Notes under the pieces: generated by a model
Database searches by the model: none
The model's input: the letters and a program-made list of their open reading frames with translations, nothing else
What the model was told of the DNA's origin: nothing
In this document: positions 33,201 through 45,334 of the stretch, piece after piece
How the letters are laid out: every line of letters starts with the position of its first letter
How positions within the stretch are numbered: position 1 is the stretch's first letter
Source of the DNA: Aphelenchoides besseyi
Lineage: Eukaryota > Nematoda > Chromadorea > Rhabditida > Aphelenchoididae
Assembly: GCA_024699855.1 (NCBI GenBank)
Contig: JAMPIQ010000002.1
Span: 6,634,001 to 6,698,000 of the forward strand
DNA length: 64,000 nucleotides
Direction: 5' to 3'
Program-made: the position numbers and the translations under genes

Positions 33201-36200
33201 GTACTAATTGGCGACACAAATGTGTCCTAAGAGTTTACATAATGAATGTGAAAAGTAGCTGGTTTCACAATGAATTTGACTAGTGGGTATCGTATGAAAA
33301 GCAAAGAATATTCTCGCAATCACAGTCTCGACTTCTTTGACCTTTCTTGAGGACGCGACCGAATCACAACTCACTGCTTATGCAAATTTGGCCGGTCGGC
33401 TGCTTTGGATTGGCGCACCGGGGGTTCATGACGACAATTCGGCGTTCTGCTTTGATTTCTCCGAATACAGAAGTCGTGTCTCCCAGCTGCAGCTTAGCAT
33501 TCGTCTAATAGATTATAAACTCCACGATTAATTTGATTATAAGAATCGTTTTGCAGCCGTTTGTACTTATCTCTTTCCAGAATGACGAGCAAATGTTAAA
33601 GAAACTAAGTTTGTTACCATCCTATTTGCATTCTCCAACCGAATTCACTTAGCAGTCGAATTCTAAAGACTGTTCAATTGGATTTTTTGACGGCAGTAAA
33701 TCCGATTCATCGTCAACAACGAACTGACAAGTCGTGAATTCCGGTTACAAAATCTTTCTTACCGTACTCGAAATTTAGTTACTCGTAGATTTTCATTAAC
33801 AGAAAAGTTGTTCGATTTCTAGTGTTTGTCTAGTGACCACAAGCTGAGCTGCAAAAGTGTCTAACACGAACAATCTTGAACCATCGAAACTGCGCACTTG
33901 TTCGGTCATTGACAGGTCGTGATCCAAAGTGTTGGTCCGTTTGTTTTGATTGCATGAATGGTCAGTCAAACGTTCGAGAGCGATTAGCCGGTAAAGGTCC
34001 CAATTGGCTCGTGATGTTACATAATTCCGATCCTGGTCCACGTATTGAGTGGCAAATCCAACAGTGAGATTTGAACGCAGGTGCTTCGGAACGCGCATTT
34101 ACAGCGGACCTAATTGTTTTATTGTTGAGAATTAGAACGACGGCATTCGAGAAGATTTACGATCGAGCATTACACAACACAATAGAAAGAACTCAAGTAT
34201 TTGGCACCTTTCAAAAATCTTCTTGACTCCAAAGTGTTAGCCGCGCTCATTTGTCGTCTTTGTCATGTTTTTCATTTCACGGTTGCCATCACGTTTCAAC
34301 ACAAAAACGATTGGCAGCTGCAGTTTCGACCGCAAATTCAACGTTGTCAAGGCGAAGCAATTTGACGAACGATGCTTCCGAAGAAAAACGCCGCTTCAGC
34401 ACACGATCGCGCTCTCAATTCCGTTGGGTTTCAGTTTCCGGCGCACGAGCAGATGGTCGACGCAGCCGTTTGTTCGACCGTTCATGACCTCCCGAATTGG
34501 ATTGGGAAAGCAGGTGAGTGAGCAGATTTGCGTGTGGTCGAGATCTTCGATTCAAATTGACCGGATGCACGCTCGCATTACAGCGGCTAATTAGCGACAG
34601 TACAAATTCCCGCAGAGTAACGAGGTGACAATTTGTCTTTTACGAACAAATGATTATGTCAAATTGCTTCGAAGCCAAGTTTCGACCATAAACTTTCCAC
34701 TTAATGACCAGTTACGATTGCCATGAACGCAGAATGTTCGTCCTATTGATACTATCATAGATTTTCTTTACAACTTTGTTGAATAATTGCAAGTAGTCAT
34801 TTCATCCGCTTGACAAGGTCACCCATAGACTAACTGGTCATTTGTTCTTATTGTATTCGCTCGATGGACGTCCAAATTTTTGTATAGACACCACTTATTC
34901 TTCAGTTGTGAGAGCACATAATCGCAGCTGTCATAACGCGGGATCGACAGTTTTTGGCGCATTCCAATTCATTGCGCGCACTCGAACTGTGCGATTAATT
35001 TCGGGGACATACGATCTCCGGCCAAACTGGTCGACTGACCCGATCAATTTCTCCAATGTTCCAAAATGCAAATAAACAAAAATTGGCGCGCAAACCACTT
35101 CCGGAGATCTGACCATTGAGTAGCGAACGGCTGGTGACCATTCGGGTTACGGTTGAGAGGATTCTGATCAAGATGAGAGACAAGTGGGTTTTGAGTATTT
35201 TTTCATTATAAACTATCGACTGAGAATGTTTTCTATGATAACATGACGTTGGGAATCGATATCGCTGCGATGACCGTTACAGCAGATGGCCGATGCATCA
35301 GTCGATTTGCACGAGATTGGCGGTTGACAGAATCTTCACGTTGAAGCGTGTGATGATTTACACTAAGCAGATTGACCGCAATAACCTCAAAAAACTGACA
35401 ACAGATTTGATGCCAAATGAAGCGTGCCGAGAAGTTTGACTGATGTGCTTGGTTTGTTCGCGTGCAATCGAATAGGATTAATCATAATTAAACGGTCGGG
35501 TCATTTGATACATTTGATGATGGTGTGTGAGGTCAACGGAGATCATTCGGATCGTTAATTTCTTATGAACTCGACTGTTAATTAGTTTCCATAAAGAGCG
35601 ATGTCGTGTTTCATTGCACAAGAGAAAGAAGGTGGCTTACAGTTCTTCTATGAGTAGATTGCGTTCCTTCCGACAGCCCTTCATTACGGACCAGTAGCTG
35701 GTCAAGCAGGTGCGCATGAGAGAAGGTCGAAAACAACCCACGAAGCCAACGGCAATTTGGCCCACAACGTAAACAACCGCGCGGCAGGTACCCAACGGCA
35801 CAAGAATACTTGAGAAGCAATTAAGTAGAAAATAATAACAAAACGAACATTTCTCTATTACACTAACCGATACAAAATGATAAGGTGACCATGAAATTTG
35901 CATTCGAAAGCACGCAGAAATTCCGCAACTTCAGTTGTTTTGATGTCAATTGGAACCTTCGAATTCAAAGGCATTCAACTGTGGCTCTTGAATTCTTGAT
36001 TATTTGCCGTGAAGTGACGGTATGAATTGAGTGAATTTAAACGGAATGATTGATAAGCGTCGCGGTGGGCCGAGCAGACTACCAGCGACTCATTTCATGG
36101 GATTTTGCATTTCGAAGACGATGGTTGTCAATCGAATGTCGAGGAATTTGTGTTATTCATTAATTTTAAACTTCGGATTGAAAGGTGGTGGACGACTTGT

Positions 36201-37180
36201 TTTCACTTTCTGTTCTGCAGCTTTTACCGTAGCCGCTTGTGAGGTTGATTTGTGGGCAGATTACGCGAAGAAAGGGGGTGCCGTTGGGCGAAGTCGAAAA
36301 CAATTTTGGCAATTCGAGCGTCAAAACAGTGCGCAGATCGGACCGCAAATGGAAATCGGCATTCGCGCGTCAACAAGTCGCCGTCCACAAAAACGGATCT
36401 CAACATTTGCGGCAATTTTTCTTGTTTTTGGATTCTGGCCAAGAGCCGTGCCAGGACGAAGCCTCCGGGTGTTGTGGCAGATGGCTGCGCGACTTCGAAG
36501 GTCGCGAATCAAAATGCCGACCACAAAGTGGCTTATTTTCGACATGACATTAGATGGTGCCGCCTGTAGCTCTAAAGACGAGAGAACATTCAAAACAATT
36601 CGATTAGACGAAAACCTTAGCGGGTTATCGACCGAATTTATAACACAAACACACTTCATAGTAAACTTTTTGATGAAAAAATTGCTCGGTCATTGTAAGT
36701 GCTCTAGTACGGTACTCCGTTGACCTTAGAAGAGTGAGCGAAACTAACTAACTGACATTCTTACGGTCATTCGACGACCTTAATTCCATCAGTGCGAACG
36801 TGCTAATCATCTGAAGGGCCACGCACTCAATTGATGGCACACGCGTTTCCGCGCGCACTTGTACTTCGTTGTACATGAGTAATGTAACAATAAAAAACGA
36901 GTGCACTTCATTATAATAAACACACGAATCCCGAGTTTGTCATTGTTCCATTTCTACAACGGTTCTCGAAGTAACCACCGGTTCAAGTGGTCCAAACGAA
37001 CAGCTGCCTCCACTTTACCGCGAATTTTCTTCTACTTGACAACCATAAACGAGGTTGTTTTAAGCCACGAAGAACAGCTGATCTAATTGCTGGTGATCAG
37101 AAAACAAGTCGGTTCGAAAGCTGTTCCAATTCGTTTATTAAAACCGAAATGATGAACCCGTAGTTTTTGTCAGCAAAAAG
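30278..37180. promoter_or_regulatory. 6.9 kb gene desert upstream of the EGL-46-like gene
   Basis: No exon I could recognise lies here. The DNA alternates AT-rich stretches with CG-rich islands (about 32400-32760, 33350-33450, 34250-34600, 34900-35130 and 36230-36560). One open frame of 230 codons (36031-36723) is present but its product looks random. A perfect 8-bp inverted repeat lies at 32504-32528. Because the region lies 5' of a developmental transcription factor, it is a plausible cis-regulatory domain. That is inference, not seen directly. Confidence 0.35.
32504..32528. repeat. Perfect GC-rich inverted repeat (hairpin)
   Basis: GCTCCGCC and GGCGGAGC form an 8-bp perfect stem around a 9-nt loop. 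It lies in the gene desert with no gene beside it. It could be a binding site pair or chance. Confidence 0.5.
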
Positions 37181-37806
37181 TTACAAAACTCGTGAGATCA
37201 ATTCGTTCAACTGCCGATCCAACAGTTTGAGATCTCCGTCGTTTAATAGTCGAAGATCCCAGTTATCGACCTCGTCCAGTGCGCATTCAGTTTCGGCATC
37301 GTCGATACCGGCGGTCCACACGAATCCTCGTTTTTGTCGTGTTTCTTCCGAACAATCGATTCGAATAAGAAAAGAATTGAAGTTTGAGCGAAAGTATTGC
37401 AAATCACTCGGTCGTCTACAATCGCTTATAATCACCATGTCCATGGAAACAAGATCGGGAACACTCTCTATCGCACGTCTAAAGTTTAAGCGAAGTCAAA
37501 ATCAGATCATTTTACTCACCGACAGAAATACGTCGGATCTTCACGTCGAATCTTCTCACCGAATTCGACCATCGACAATCGCACATGTTCTTTGTAATCG
37601 CTATCCGTTTTCAGACGTTCCGCATCGAGATTGTGAATCTGTGCGTATTCTTCCTTTAACGGGTAGCTGATTCCACGAACCGTCGTCGAGAATTTTCGAG
37701 ACTTCAGAAGATCGTGTAAACGAAAAGAAACGAAATCTTTGCCGCTTTTTCGTTTTCCCGAAAAACAAACGACCACGTTTGAAGCCTTCGGATGATCGTG
37801 TTTCAT
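37181..37806 (-). CDS. PMVK: Phosphomevalonate kinase (animal PMVK type)
   Basis: Two exons, 37520-37806 and 37181-37478, give 194 aa (human 192). The P-loop region CFSGKRKSGKDF is identical in pattern to the animal enzyme. ISYPLKEEYAQIHNLDAERL, FGEKIRREDPTYFCR, ISDCRRPSDLQYFRS, RQKRGFVWTAGIDDAETECA and LNELISRVL follow the family along its whole length. The enzyme phosphorylates mevalonate-5-phosphate to the diphosphate in isoprenoid synthesis; animals use this nucleoside-monophosphate-kinase-fold enzyme rather than the GHMP type. A GTGTTTAG acceptor directly abuts the ATG. SEC61G ends 235 nt upstream on the same strand. Confidence 0.95.
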
Positions 37807-38041
37807 CTAAACACTCGAAAGCTTTGAAGCCAAAAAAAGGAATTCTAGATACGAAATGATCCGCTGACTATCAGATTAGAAACCAAATCACTTCATCGGA
37901 TGTTAGTGTTCTTATTCATTCGTACAAATCGTGAACAAATTTATCAACTTAGAAAGAAATAGTTTAGCATAACATCAATTGAACTTCGAATACGGACATT
38001 GCGCATGTTGGAGTAGTGAAGTTGATTCGTATGTGTATCGT
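37807..38041 (-). other. SEC61G-PMVK spacer ending in a splice acceptor at the PMVK ATG
   Basis: Read on the minus strand, this 235-nt spacer ends GTGTTTAG immediately before ATG. With the same-strand gene upstream it resembles an operon intercistronic region, but a separate promoter with a 5' UTR intron is equally possible. Confidence 0.35.
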
Positions 38042-38416
38042 TTAGGATCCAACGATAATGTTGTCTGAAAACAGAGTAATGAAAATTCAAAAAACGCGAG
38101 AACTAACTGATGGGGATATGTACGAGCTTAACGAAGAACCCAATGAAACCCATGATGGCAAATCCAACGGCGGTAGCAAAGGCAATCTTTTGGTATTCTG
38201 AAATCAAAGAAACCGATTAGTTTCAACAGAAAATTTTAGAGTTGCAGAGAAAAGTGGCTGAATCTCCGAAAGAAGAACTTCATTTACAAGTTTGTGGTCA
38301 TCTAGTCGTCCAAACGTACCTTTTCGATCGGGCTTCGTGCACTTTTTCACGAGACGAATCGAGTCCTTGGCGAACTTCTTTCCCGGCTCCACAACCGTCT
38401 CGATAACTGACTCCAT
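38042..38416 (-). CDS. SEC61G: SEC61 translocon gamma subunit
   Basis: Three exons, 38320-38416, 38108-38197 and 38042-38064, give 69 aa. The protein reads [20 protein letters not shown], then a single transmembrane helix [20 protein letters not shown], and ends IIVGS, nearly identical to human SEC61-gamma. It is the tail-anchored clamp helix of the ER protein-conducting channel. The acceptor TTGATTTCAG lies 6 nt before the ATG. The first intron is about 120 nt. Confidence 0.98.
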
Positions 38417-39758
38417 GGTAAGCTGAAATCAACGGTAATTTCTTTTGACTGAGAACGCGCGAAATTAATTGACAGGAAACCACCAACATTTCCACCAACC
38501 ATCGACTTTTATCTCATCGGCAGCGTCGATTGTTCGCTCTCAGTTGCTGTTCTCAGCGGCGTGTTGGACTGCGCGATTTCGACTGGAAATTCAGGACCAT
38601 CGCGCAAATTCAAACGCGAATTTTTCACTCGCAAAACGGTCGATTTCGATCTTGAGATTCGTGTGCAAATCGAATAGAAATCTGATGCTTCGGTGGAAAG
38701 AACAGCTGGTAACTAAGTGGTTGCAAGCAGCCCTCCGTTGTTTTCTCTTTAAGGAAAACTCTGAACATAAGACAACAAGTTACTCGAGAGAAGAAGACGA
38801 CAAAGCCGGGACTACTGAGGCACCTAACCACCTAAATGGCCTCCACATTTCAGTCGATGTACTCAAAATTGGAACTTCATTTTGTGATCTGATTAAACGA
38901 ACGAATCGACTTCGTTGTTGGTTATTGCGACGAGCTTGTATGCCGATGAATCTGTTGTCTTTACTGCTTAGTGTCTCAGAGAGAATAACGATTTCCAGTG
39001 TTGGATGGACAAACTTGGAGGTTCTGAAAACTGAGAGGAAACTCGTGCAGCGCGGAACCGACAAACGCTTCCCCAACGAGCGGATTCTTTTTATTGTTCG
39101 ATTGGATTCGTGAGTTCGATTTATGTGCGTCATCTTCGATCTCGTTTGTTCGGATCTGGTAATTACGTTGATTGAATGACGTTGAGATTCAACAGCGTTC
39201 AAATTTTGGTGTTTAAACTTCAGCTCTGATTCGGAAGTGTCGGAACGAAACCCAATTGTTTTGCTTGAAAAAACGCGCATGACGTTTTTTCTTCAAAATT
39301 GACAATCGTGAGCGATTTCCGTCTTTTGCCATCGGCGGTATTCGCGCACACTCACAACTCAAATCGCCATCACATGTGATCGTCGGCTCTGACCACTCAA
39401 GCGCCATCGGCCTTCTCATTGATCGTGTGTTTTTTATCAATTGACCTTCTGAATCGATTGATGTTATTAGACGTGCTTTCAAACTGAGGTAACGGAGAGT
39501 ATTGAAGGACACCATAGTAAATAATCGAATTCCAGGTTATAGCCATCTATTTATACGTTATCTATTGGAGAGGAGGACTTTGCGAGTCGATTGATCGCTT
39601 CTTCCTCTTTTTGTTTTTCTTAGCACTTGCCACCTGTGGTTGCTTCCATATCGTCGGAGTTCTCCATTACATCGACTCACGGCTTCACATCGCTTTTTTC
39701 ATCGGCTCTTCAATCTTAGTCATTCGTAAACGCACGCTTTTGGAATCGTTGTTTTTCG
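38417..39758. other. Intergenic region between SEC61G and the Kunitz gene, no gene accepted
   Basis: It should contain the SEC61G and Kunitz-gene promoters (divergent pair). A 214-codon open frame (38469-39113, +) overlaps a 166-codon one on the other strand. Neither gives a recognisable protein, and the first begins within the SEC61G 5' region. Confidence 0.45.
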
Positions 39759-41417
39759 ATGTGCGGGAAAATCGAAGCGAGTTTTCGAGTTGCATCGTTA
39801 TGGTCAACGTTCAGTTCGATGTTGTTGATTTGTGTTGTGACGGCACAGCAAATGGATATTCCGGATAAATTGGATCCATTTCTTGAGCTTTTGTTCGAAA
39901 CAGCTGAATGTAAGTCCGAAGCACGAATTCTCGTAATGCCGTTTAGGTGAACCGGTTGTTGCTGATGCAACTTTTCTGGTGGTTGAGACTCGTAAATGCA
40001 AACCTTTTACTTGTAATTTCCCCTTCGAAGTTTGTATGCGTCCAAGTAATCTGATTAATGAAGAGAAATCCAACCAATGTCGTCCGGTACCTGATGCTGC
40101 AAGTTCTGTTTTGAATTTGTTCATTCATCCATCATTTTAAGTGTATTACTGCAGCGAATGGCGGAAGACCCATTCCACGTTCTTCGAGTGCAACGAGCAC
40201 TTTGTCTCCCACGCCTCCGTCGACGAGAATTATTGGAAGCATGAATTCTGGAACCGAATCTTCAATAGCTCCAAACGATGGTGATGACTTGGAAGGAGAT
40301 TTCGATGGATCTGATGGTGATACAGATATTGCCAAGGTCATACCTACGGTTATGCCGAAAACCGAGAAACCGACCGTTGGTACTGCGGGTCTTTCGCGAC
40401 CAAATCGTTTGCATAAATTAGCTACAATTTGCGAACAAGGAATACCAAATGGACGATTCTGTGGTTTTCAATTGAAATTTACGTTTAACCGAGCCACTGG
40501 TAATTGCGAGCAGTTTTGGTTTCCCGGTTGTCGAACTGAAGAAACAAACGACAACTTATTCGACGGTCTTCAACAGTGCCAAATTGCTACACGTCACTGT
40601 AGAAGTGAGTTTATTTCCATTTTTTCAAGCACTTGGTTGGCACTTATTTCCAAGGAATTTTTGTTTATATGTTTTGTTAAGCACAACCACAACGTCCCGA
40701 ACCTCGAGCTCTTCCTTCTCAGGGTTCTAGTCAATCACAAATCCCGTTTCTGGGGAGTTTTGTTGGTGAAAACGGAAATGGTGGAAATCAGTTTGCTCGC
40801 AGTTTCATGGAGCTTGCTGGCAGTGCTCTAGGCAATAATAACGGAGGCCAAGTCAGTCAAATAGGTCGAGCAATTGGTGGTGACGGTCGAAATGAATACG
40901 GTGGTGGCGAATTGGGTGGTCGATCAGTGGCACCATCTCAGCAACCGACTTTAATCGGTTTTATTGCAAACACGATAAGAGATGTCGGTAATGGTGCACA
41001 GAAAGGTGGAACCGCACAGGGTGGAAATGGTGCTGCAGTGTTCACAAATCTTCTGCAACAGTTGTTCGTTTCAATTTCTTTATTTTATCTTCGAACAACA
41101 ACGACAATTAACCGATTGTTTTAGCGGATAAGTCTCATGTAAGTTTGAGTGATTTGAAAGCGACGGCTCGTATTTGTGAACTTCCACGAGATCTCGGACA
41201 TCACAACAACTGTAATTCTGTGTGGTCTCATAAATTTCATTACGATTTGAAAACGAATAGATGTCTTCCATTTTGGTATTTAGGTTTGTGATTTAAACAC
41301 TCAGCTGATACAATAACTGATTTAGGTTGTGGAGGTAATTTAAATTTGTTTGACACTCTTGATCAATGTAAAAACACCTGCCTCGATCAAACTCGTTCTC
41401 TAAACAAAATTTTCTAA
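39759..41417 (+). CDS. Secreted protein with two Kunitz-type inhibitor domains and a Gly/Asn-rich spacer
   Basis: Six exons, 39759-39909, 39947-40102, 40155-40604, 40682-41029, 41125-41283 and 41326-41417, give 451 aa. A hydrophobic signal region (SMLLICVVTAQQ) is followed by a Cys-containing segment and a Ser/Thr/Asp-rich linker. A first Kunitz-like domain runs from ICEQGIPNGRFCGFQLKF through NCEQFWFPGC to CQIATRHC. A Gly/Asn/Gln-rich spacer comes next, and a second domain carries CLPFWYLGC, GGNLNLFDTLDQC and KNTC, the C-x7-C-x12-C-x3-C spacing of BPTI. The first domain has a longer C4-C5 spacing, so it is divergent. Such proteins usually inhibit serine proteases or act as matrix components; the spacer favours a matrix or cuticle role. 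The exon 4 donor at 41030 is weak and was chosen for phase. Confidence 0.75.
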
Positions 41418-41747
41418 TTCTGCCCACTTGCCGTTTTCGAGTTTACTACCTTCTATCTATTCAGTCATTACAGTCAGTTACACTTAATTCATGTACATGT
41501 CCACCGTGGTTCAACATTATCACATAAACAAGACTTGCCAACCTTAAATGAGAAACTAGTTGAAGGAGAATAACACCCGCATGACTAATGCAAACAATCT
41601 CAGAGCACTTAGATGACATCTGTCAACGAAGAGATTTTGTAGTGTTTATTTGAGTGCAAAACCATTAAAGACTTAAGGCATACATTTTTACATATAGAAG
41701 ATCTATTCGAAGTTTGTAACGTAGTTTTCAATCTTCTCTGTCATCAT
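41418..41747. other. Convergent 3' region between the Kunitz and globin genes, no gene seen
   Basis: The region is AT-rich and should contain both 3' UTRs. No coding frame was recognised. Confidence 0.55.
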
Positions 41748-42628
41748 CTACCTGTGGATTGAGTTTTTAGGAATTTCAAGTCTGTAGCTTTCGAGATGAT
41801 GAACCGAAGGTAATGAATTGGAACGTAGAGTTCGAATCTAAAACAATACGCTAATTAACGACAATTAAACAGGTCTTACATGTGCTAGATACGCCTCCTT
41901 TAACTCGAAGATCATAAAACTAATCAAGACGTTCCAACAATTTTTATCCTAAAGTGGAAATTTCTCTAGCAAATCATTCAACTCACTTGTTCGTTTCTCG
42001 CCAAGGTCGCTAACATCGCCGATTTGAAGGAAAGCCATTTAGACGCTGTAAAACTCAACTGTTTCACGTTTGTGTGCATGTGGCCAACCATCCTATAAAA
42101 GTTCAGTTAAATGTTAGTGATAGAAACCACAAACCGTAGGATTTGAATCAGCTCCTCTTCTCGACCCTTCTTTGGCAGCATATCCAAAATCGTGGTAATG
42201 AATCTTAAGAATTTGCAGACATGTGTTCTGAATGGACTCAAACGTCTCAACTGAAATATTCAAAAAATACAATCAACACGATAGCGAGTTCTTTACCTCT
42301 TCGGATTTTATTCCGCTAAAACCGAACACAATCGCAATTTGAGGGTCGTCCTTCTGCAAATTAACGTTCAATCAACTTAAGTATTAAAAGGTAAACTTAC
42401 CATAAGTTGCAAAAACATTTGTTCAAAAGCATGATATTTATCGGGGATAGCCGTATAAGCTTCAGCTAACTGTTCGCATTGCTGATCGTTCAGCGCCAAC
42501 TCCCGTCTTGTTATCTTCGAAACAATCCTCCACTGTCGACCATCGGCACTAGAGGCACTGGCCCGAGAAGTTCTGCGTTTTTTGTAACGTTGTCGCGCGG
42601 CATGAAATCCGTTGACTGCACTTTCCAT
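41748..42628 (-). CDS. Globin-like protein (nematode neuronal-type globin)
   Basis: Six exons, 42401-42628, 42297-42353, 42135-42250, 41987-42092, 41880-41948 and 41748-41837, give 221 aa. A basic N-terminal extension precedes a globin-like all-helical domain: LNDQQCEQLAEAYTAIP (helix A), FEQMFLQLMKDDPQIAIVFG with the CD Phe, SPFRTHVCKFLRFITTIL with a His at the expected E7 position, and EELIQILRMVGHMHTNVKQL with a His at the F8 position. Then come G/H helices SFTASKWLSFKSAMLATLA and CWNVLISFMIFELKEAYL. This helix order and the two histidines are typical of nematode glb proteins, which bind haem and act in oxygen or redox sensing. The assignment rests on pattern rather than close identity. 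Confidence 0.68.
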
Positions 42629-44439
42629 TCGTAGAGCACTTTAACGAGCCGAACACTTCCTAAACAACAATCTGAATCGAATGGAAACGCTTTTGAAACA
42701 CGGTAATCAGTGAGCGCCACCCTTGTTCAAAGGTCAATTGCCGTACTAACGTTTAGAGAACTTGAATCATCGGCGAACTAACGAGATTCTTGTAATTTCT
42801 CGTTTCAAAAATTCCCTTCGACCGAGACACAAATGTCTTTGTTCTGCGGTTAGGAGACACGCAATCAAATTTAAGGGACGCAAAGTGAACAATCAAAACA
42901 CAAGTGAAGGCGTTGAAAAATGTCAACACTAAACGGTCAGTGATGTCAAAAAATTCGTAAATGAGTAGGTGGCAATTGTGGACCACAGACTCAACAACCA
43001 GCTACTGGGAAACGAACAGCAACTGATCGTAGAACAATAACCTAATCGGAAAGGATGTTTATTAGTAAGATTCTAAACGAATATACTCGACAATAAGTCG
43101 AAAACGACAACCACCGAAGGTTTTGTTGACTGATACGAAACTATTGTCGACACGAAAAAAGACTTCGTATTCGGAAATAGAAGGCGGAAGATTTGGAATC
43201 AATAACTTTTTGGTCACATAAACAAAATTCAATTGTTCAAAAGCACCCACACAATCCAGGAACACAGGCGAATCGTAACGGACAAAAAAGCGTCTTTCCG
43301 AAGAGTTTGAGTTGATAGGTCAGAAGATCCCAGAGGACATAAGGTCGAAGTGATGGTCAAAATGACAGACGAGCAACTGAGGAATCGACGTACAAGAAGT
43401 TAAGCGAATATTCCCGCAGGATCGATGAGCACATCTGAAGAAATTTGAGCGTGTAAACTCCGCGTGCCAAATTCGCTCTATCGGCAGTAAAACGTAAATA
43501 TCCGAAATCGGACATGTTTTCGTAAGAGCCGCATGAAATAACGTGGGATTTTGTGTGAAGCAAAAGTAATCGTTAAAAATCTGGAACTTTATAATGCGTC
43601 CAAAACAGTACAATGAACACGACTCATATTCGCTACGAACAAAATTACTAGTGGCTAAGATCTCCAAGAGTTAATGACGTTAAAAATCAAATTACAAACC
43701 GAATTCACATCAAATCGTGATTCATAGATGTGAAGTCGGCTGACAAGTTTGAATCTGACTAATTAGTTGGAACACCAAAACTTTTTAGTCGAATATGTTG
43801 TTTTTGAATCACGCAAATTTGTCGACAATTGATCATGCACAACGTAATTTACATTCATTAAACCTTGTTTGTTGGTCGGCAGAAACGGGAATACACAACG
43901 ATAATAGAGGCTTTAAAGAGCAAAAGCTTCTAGCACATCGATTCCTGTTATTAGATTATACTTTCAACTTAAAGAACCAAAAGCGCGAACAACCGCTAAG
44001 CTTCCGAGTTCATGGCAAGTTGGTGGATGTTCTCGACTTCTTGACGGAGATTCTTTTCTTCGCAATTTTCGTCGAGAAGTAACATCCCTCTTCTTCACGA
44101 TCTCGATGGCTTCGAAGGCGTGCGCGAGAATTCAACAGTTTCTGTCCCGCCTACTTGTGGCCGTTTGTTCGCGTTCTTTACCTCGTGCCCTTTGGTCAGT
44201 TCATTTGCTCCGAAAGACACATCTATCAAAACATCCTGAAAACGGAGTTGGCGGTAATTTCGCTTAACGAGTTTTATTGATGGAACCGAAAACCCGGGTA
44301 CATGACGTTCCTTAGCTGAGATTGTAATAAAAATAACAAGCGAACACGAGACGATTTCCGATATTCCCCGCGGATGTCCACATCAAAACTCGACTCGATT
44401 GAACGTTGTCGGTGAGTGGGCGACTGAAATCGTATTTGA
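42629..44439. other. Intergenic region upstream of the globin-like gene, no gene accepted
   Basis: On the minus strand, two open stretches (43062-43330 and 43320-43670) read somewhat protein-like, with Cys, Phe and Tyr, but in different frames and without clear splice sites joining them. I could not build a gene. A diverged secreted-protein gene or a relic is possible. Confidence 0.35.
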
Positions 44440-45334
44440 ATGCACTTTTGCAGTTACACTTTTTGGGGCGAAATTGAAGATTTGATGAATTTTTATTGCA
44501 ACAATTGGTGTGTCTGTGTCGTTGCTTTCTCACCGTCTTCTATTTGCGGTGATTCCAATGACGTGAAAGATCGAGTATGCTCAAATTTGATTACCGAATC
44601 AGAAGATGGATTGTTGCAACCAGGAATAGTGTTTCGGAATGACCGACGCGTCATATGCACTCCTCAGTCTGTTTCTCTTGAAAAAGAGTGTGCCGTGAAG
44701 TAGACAAAGGCGATGTGAACGGAATCGTGATTCCGGCAACTACTCAACCAAAATTACACGTCAACATCCAAGATCCTTTCTCTTCCTTCTTTGGCACTTC
44801 AATTGAGCATTCAGTTAAGGAGCGTAATTCTCGTTTCTTTTCATAAACGTAATAAAATCTCTTCATTCATGTCACAATTAGCTGCATTAGAAGGCATAAG
44901 TACCGAAAGAACGACGTAATCAAAAGCCAACTTGTAAACAAATTCACGACGAAAAATTGACCACGCGGTTTGAAATCGAAGAAATTTAGAGCCCAACTGT
45001 TGGCTAAACCCAAAATTTCTTTTCGGATTCATATCACAAGCTCCGATAGATGAGTCCCCTGTGAGAATACGAAGGACATTCCAACGGTTCTCGAATCAAA
45101 GTTTTGTAATAACACATTTAAATTTATTCAATTCTGAAATTTAACCGTCCAACTCCCTCAAGAGCCAAATTATGCAAATCGACCGTCTACAGGTTCGCAG
45201 CAAGATAATTTGGTTTTGATTGAAAGTCTTTTCGATGCTCATTGGGAACAAAATTTTCGTCGTCTCTCAAGTGATGGTTTCAATTTGCGTTCTTCGTTCA
45301 GATCGCGCGGAACAGTGATTCCAAGGACGATTTA
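44440..45334 (+). pseudogene. Possible secreted-protein gene or relic with a one-base frame break (unrecognised)
   Basis: One frame reads WCVCVVAFSPSSICGDSNDV and continues Cys-containing to LEKEC. One base out of frame, just after an AAAAA run at about 44684, it continues EVDKGDVNGIVIPATTQPKL and SSFFGTSIEHSVKE. A further protein-like stretch (PQEPNYANRPSTGSQQDN, LIESLFDAHWEQNFRRLSSD) lies at about 45155-45334 and ends in TAA. I could not join the pieces with good splice sites, so this is either a broken gene, an assembly error at the homopolymer, or chance. Confidence 0.25.

Noticed and set aside
36031..36723. A 230-codon open frame in the gene desert
   Set aside because: No recognisable domain, amino-acid pattern looks random, no splice or polyadenylation context. 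CG-rich, stop-poor DNA makes such frames more likely here.
38469..39113. A 214-codon open frame overlapping a 166-codon frame on the other strand
   Set aside because: Both cannot be coding and neither looks like a protein; the first starts within the SEC61G upstream region.
43062..43667. Protein-like frames on the minus strand, possibly a secreted protein
   Set aside because: Frames do not join with plausible splice sites, and no family pattern emerged.
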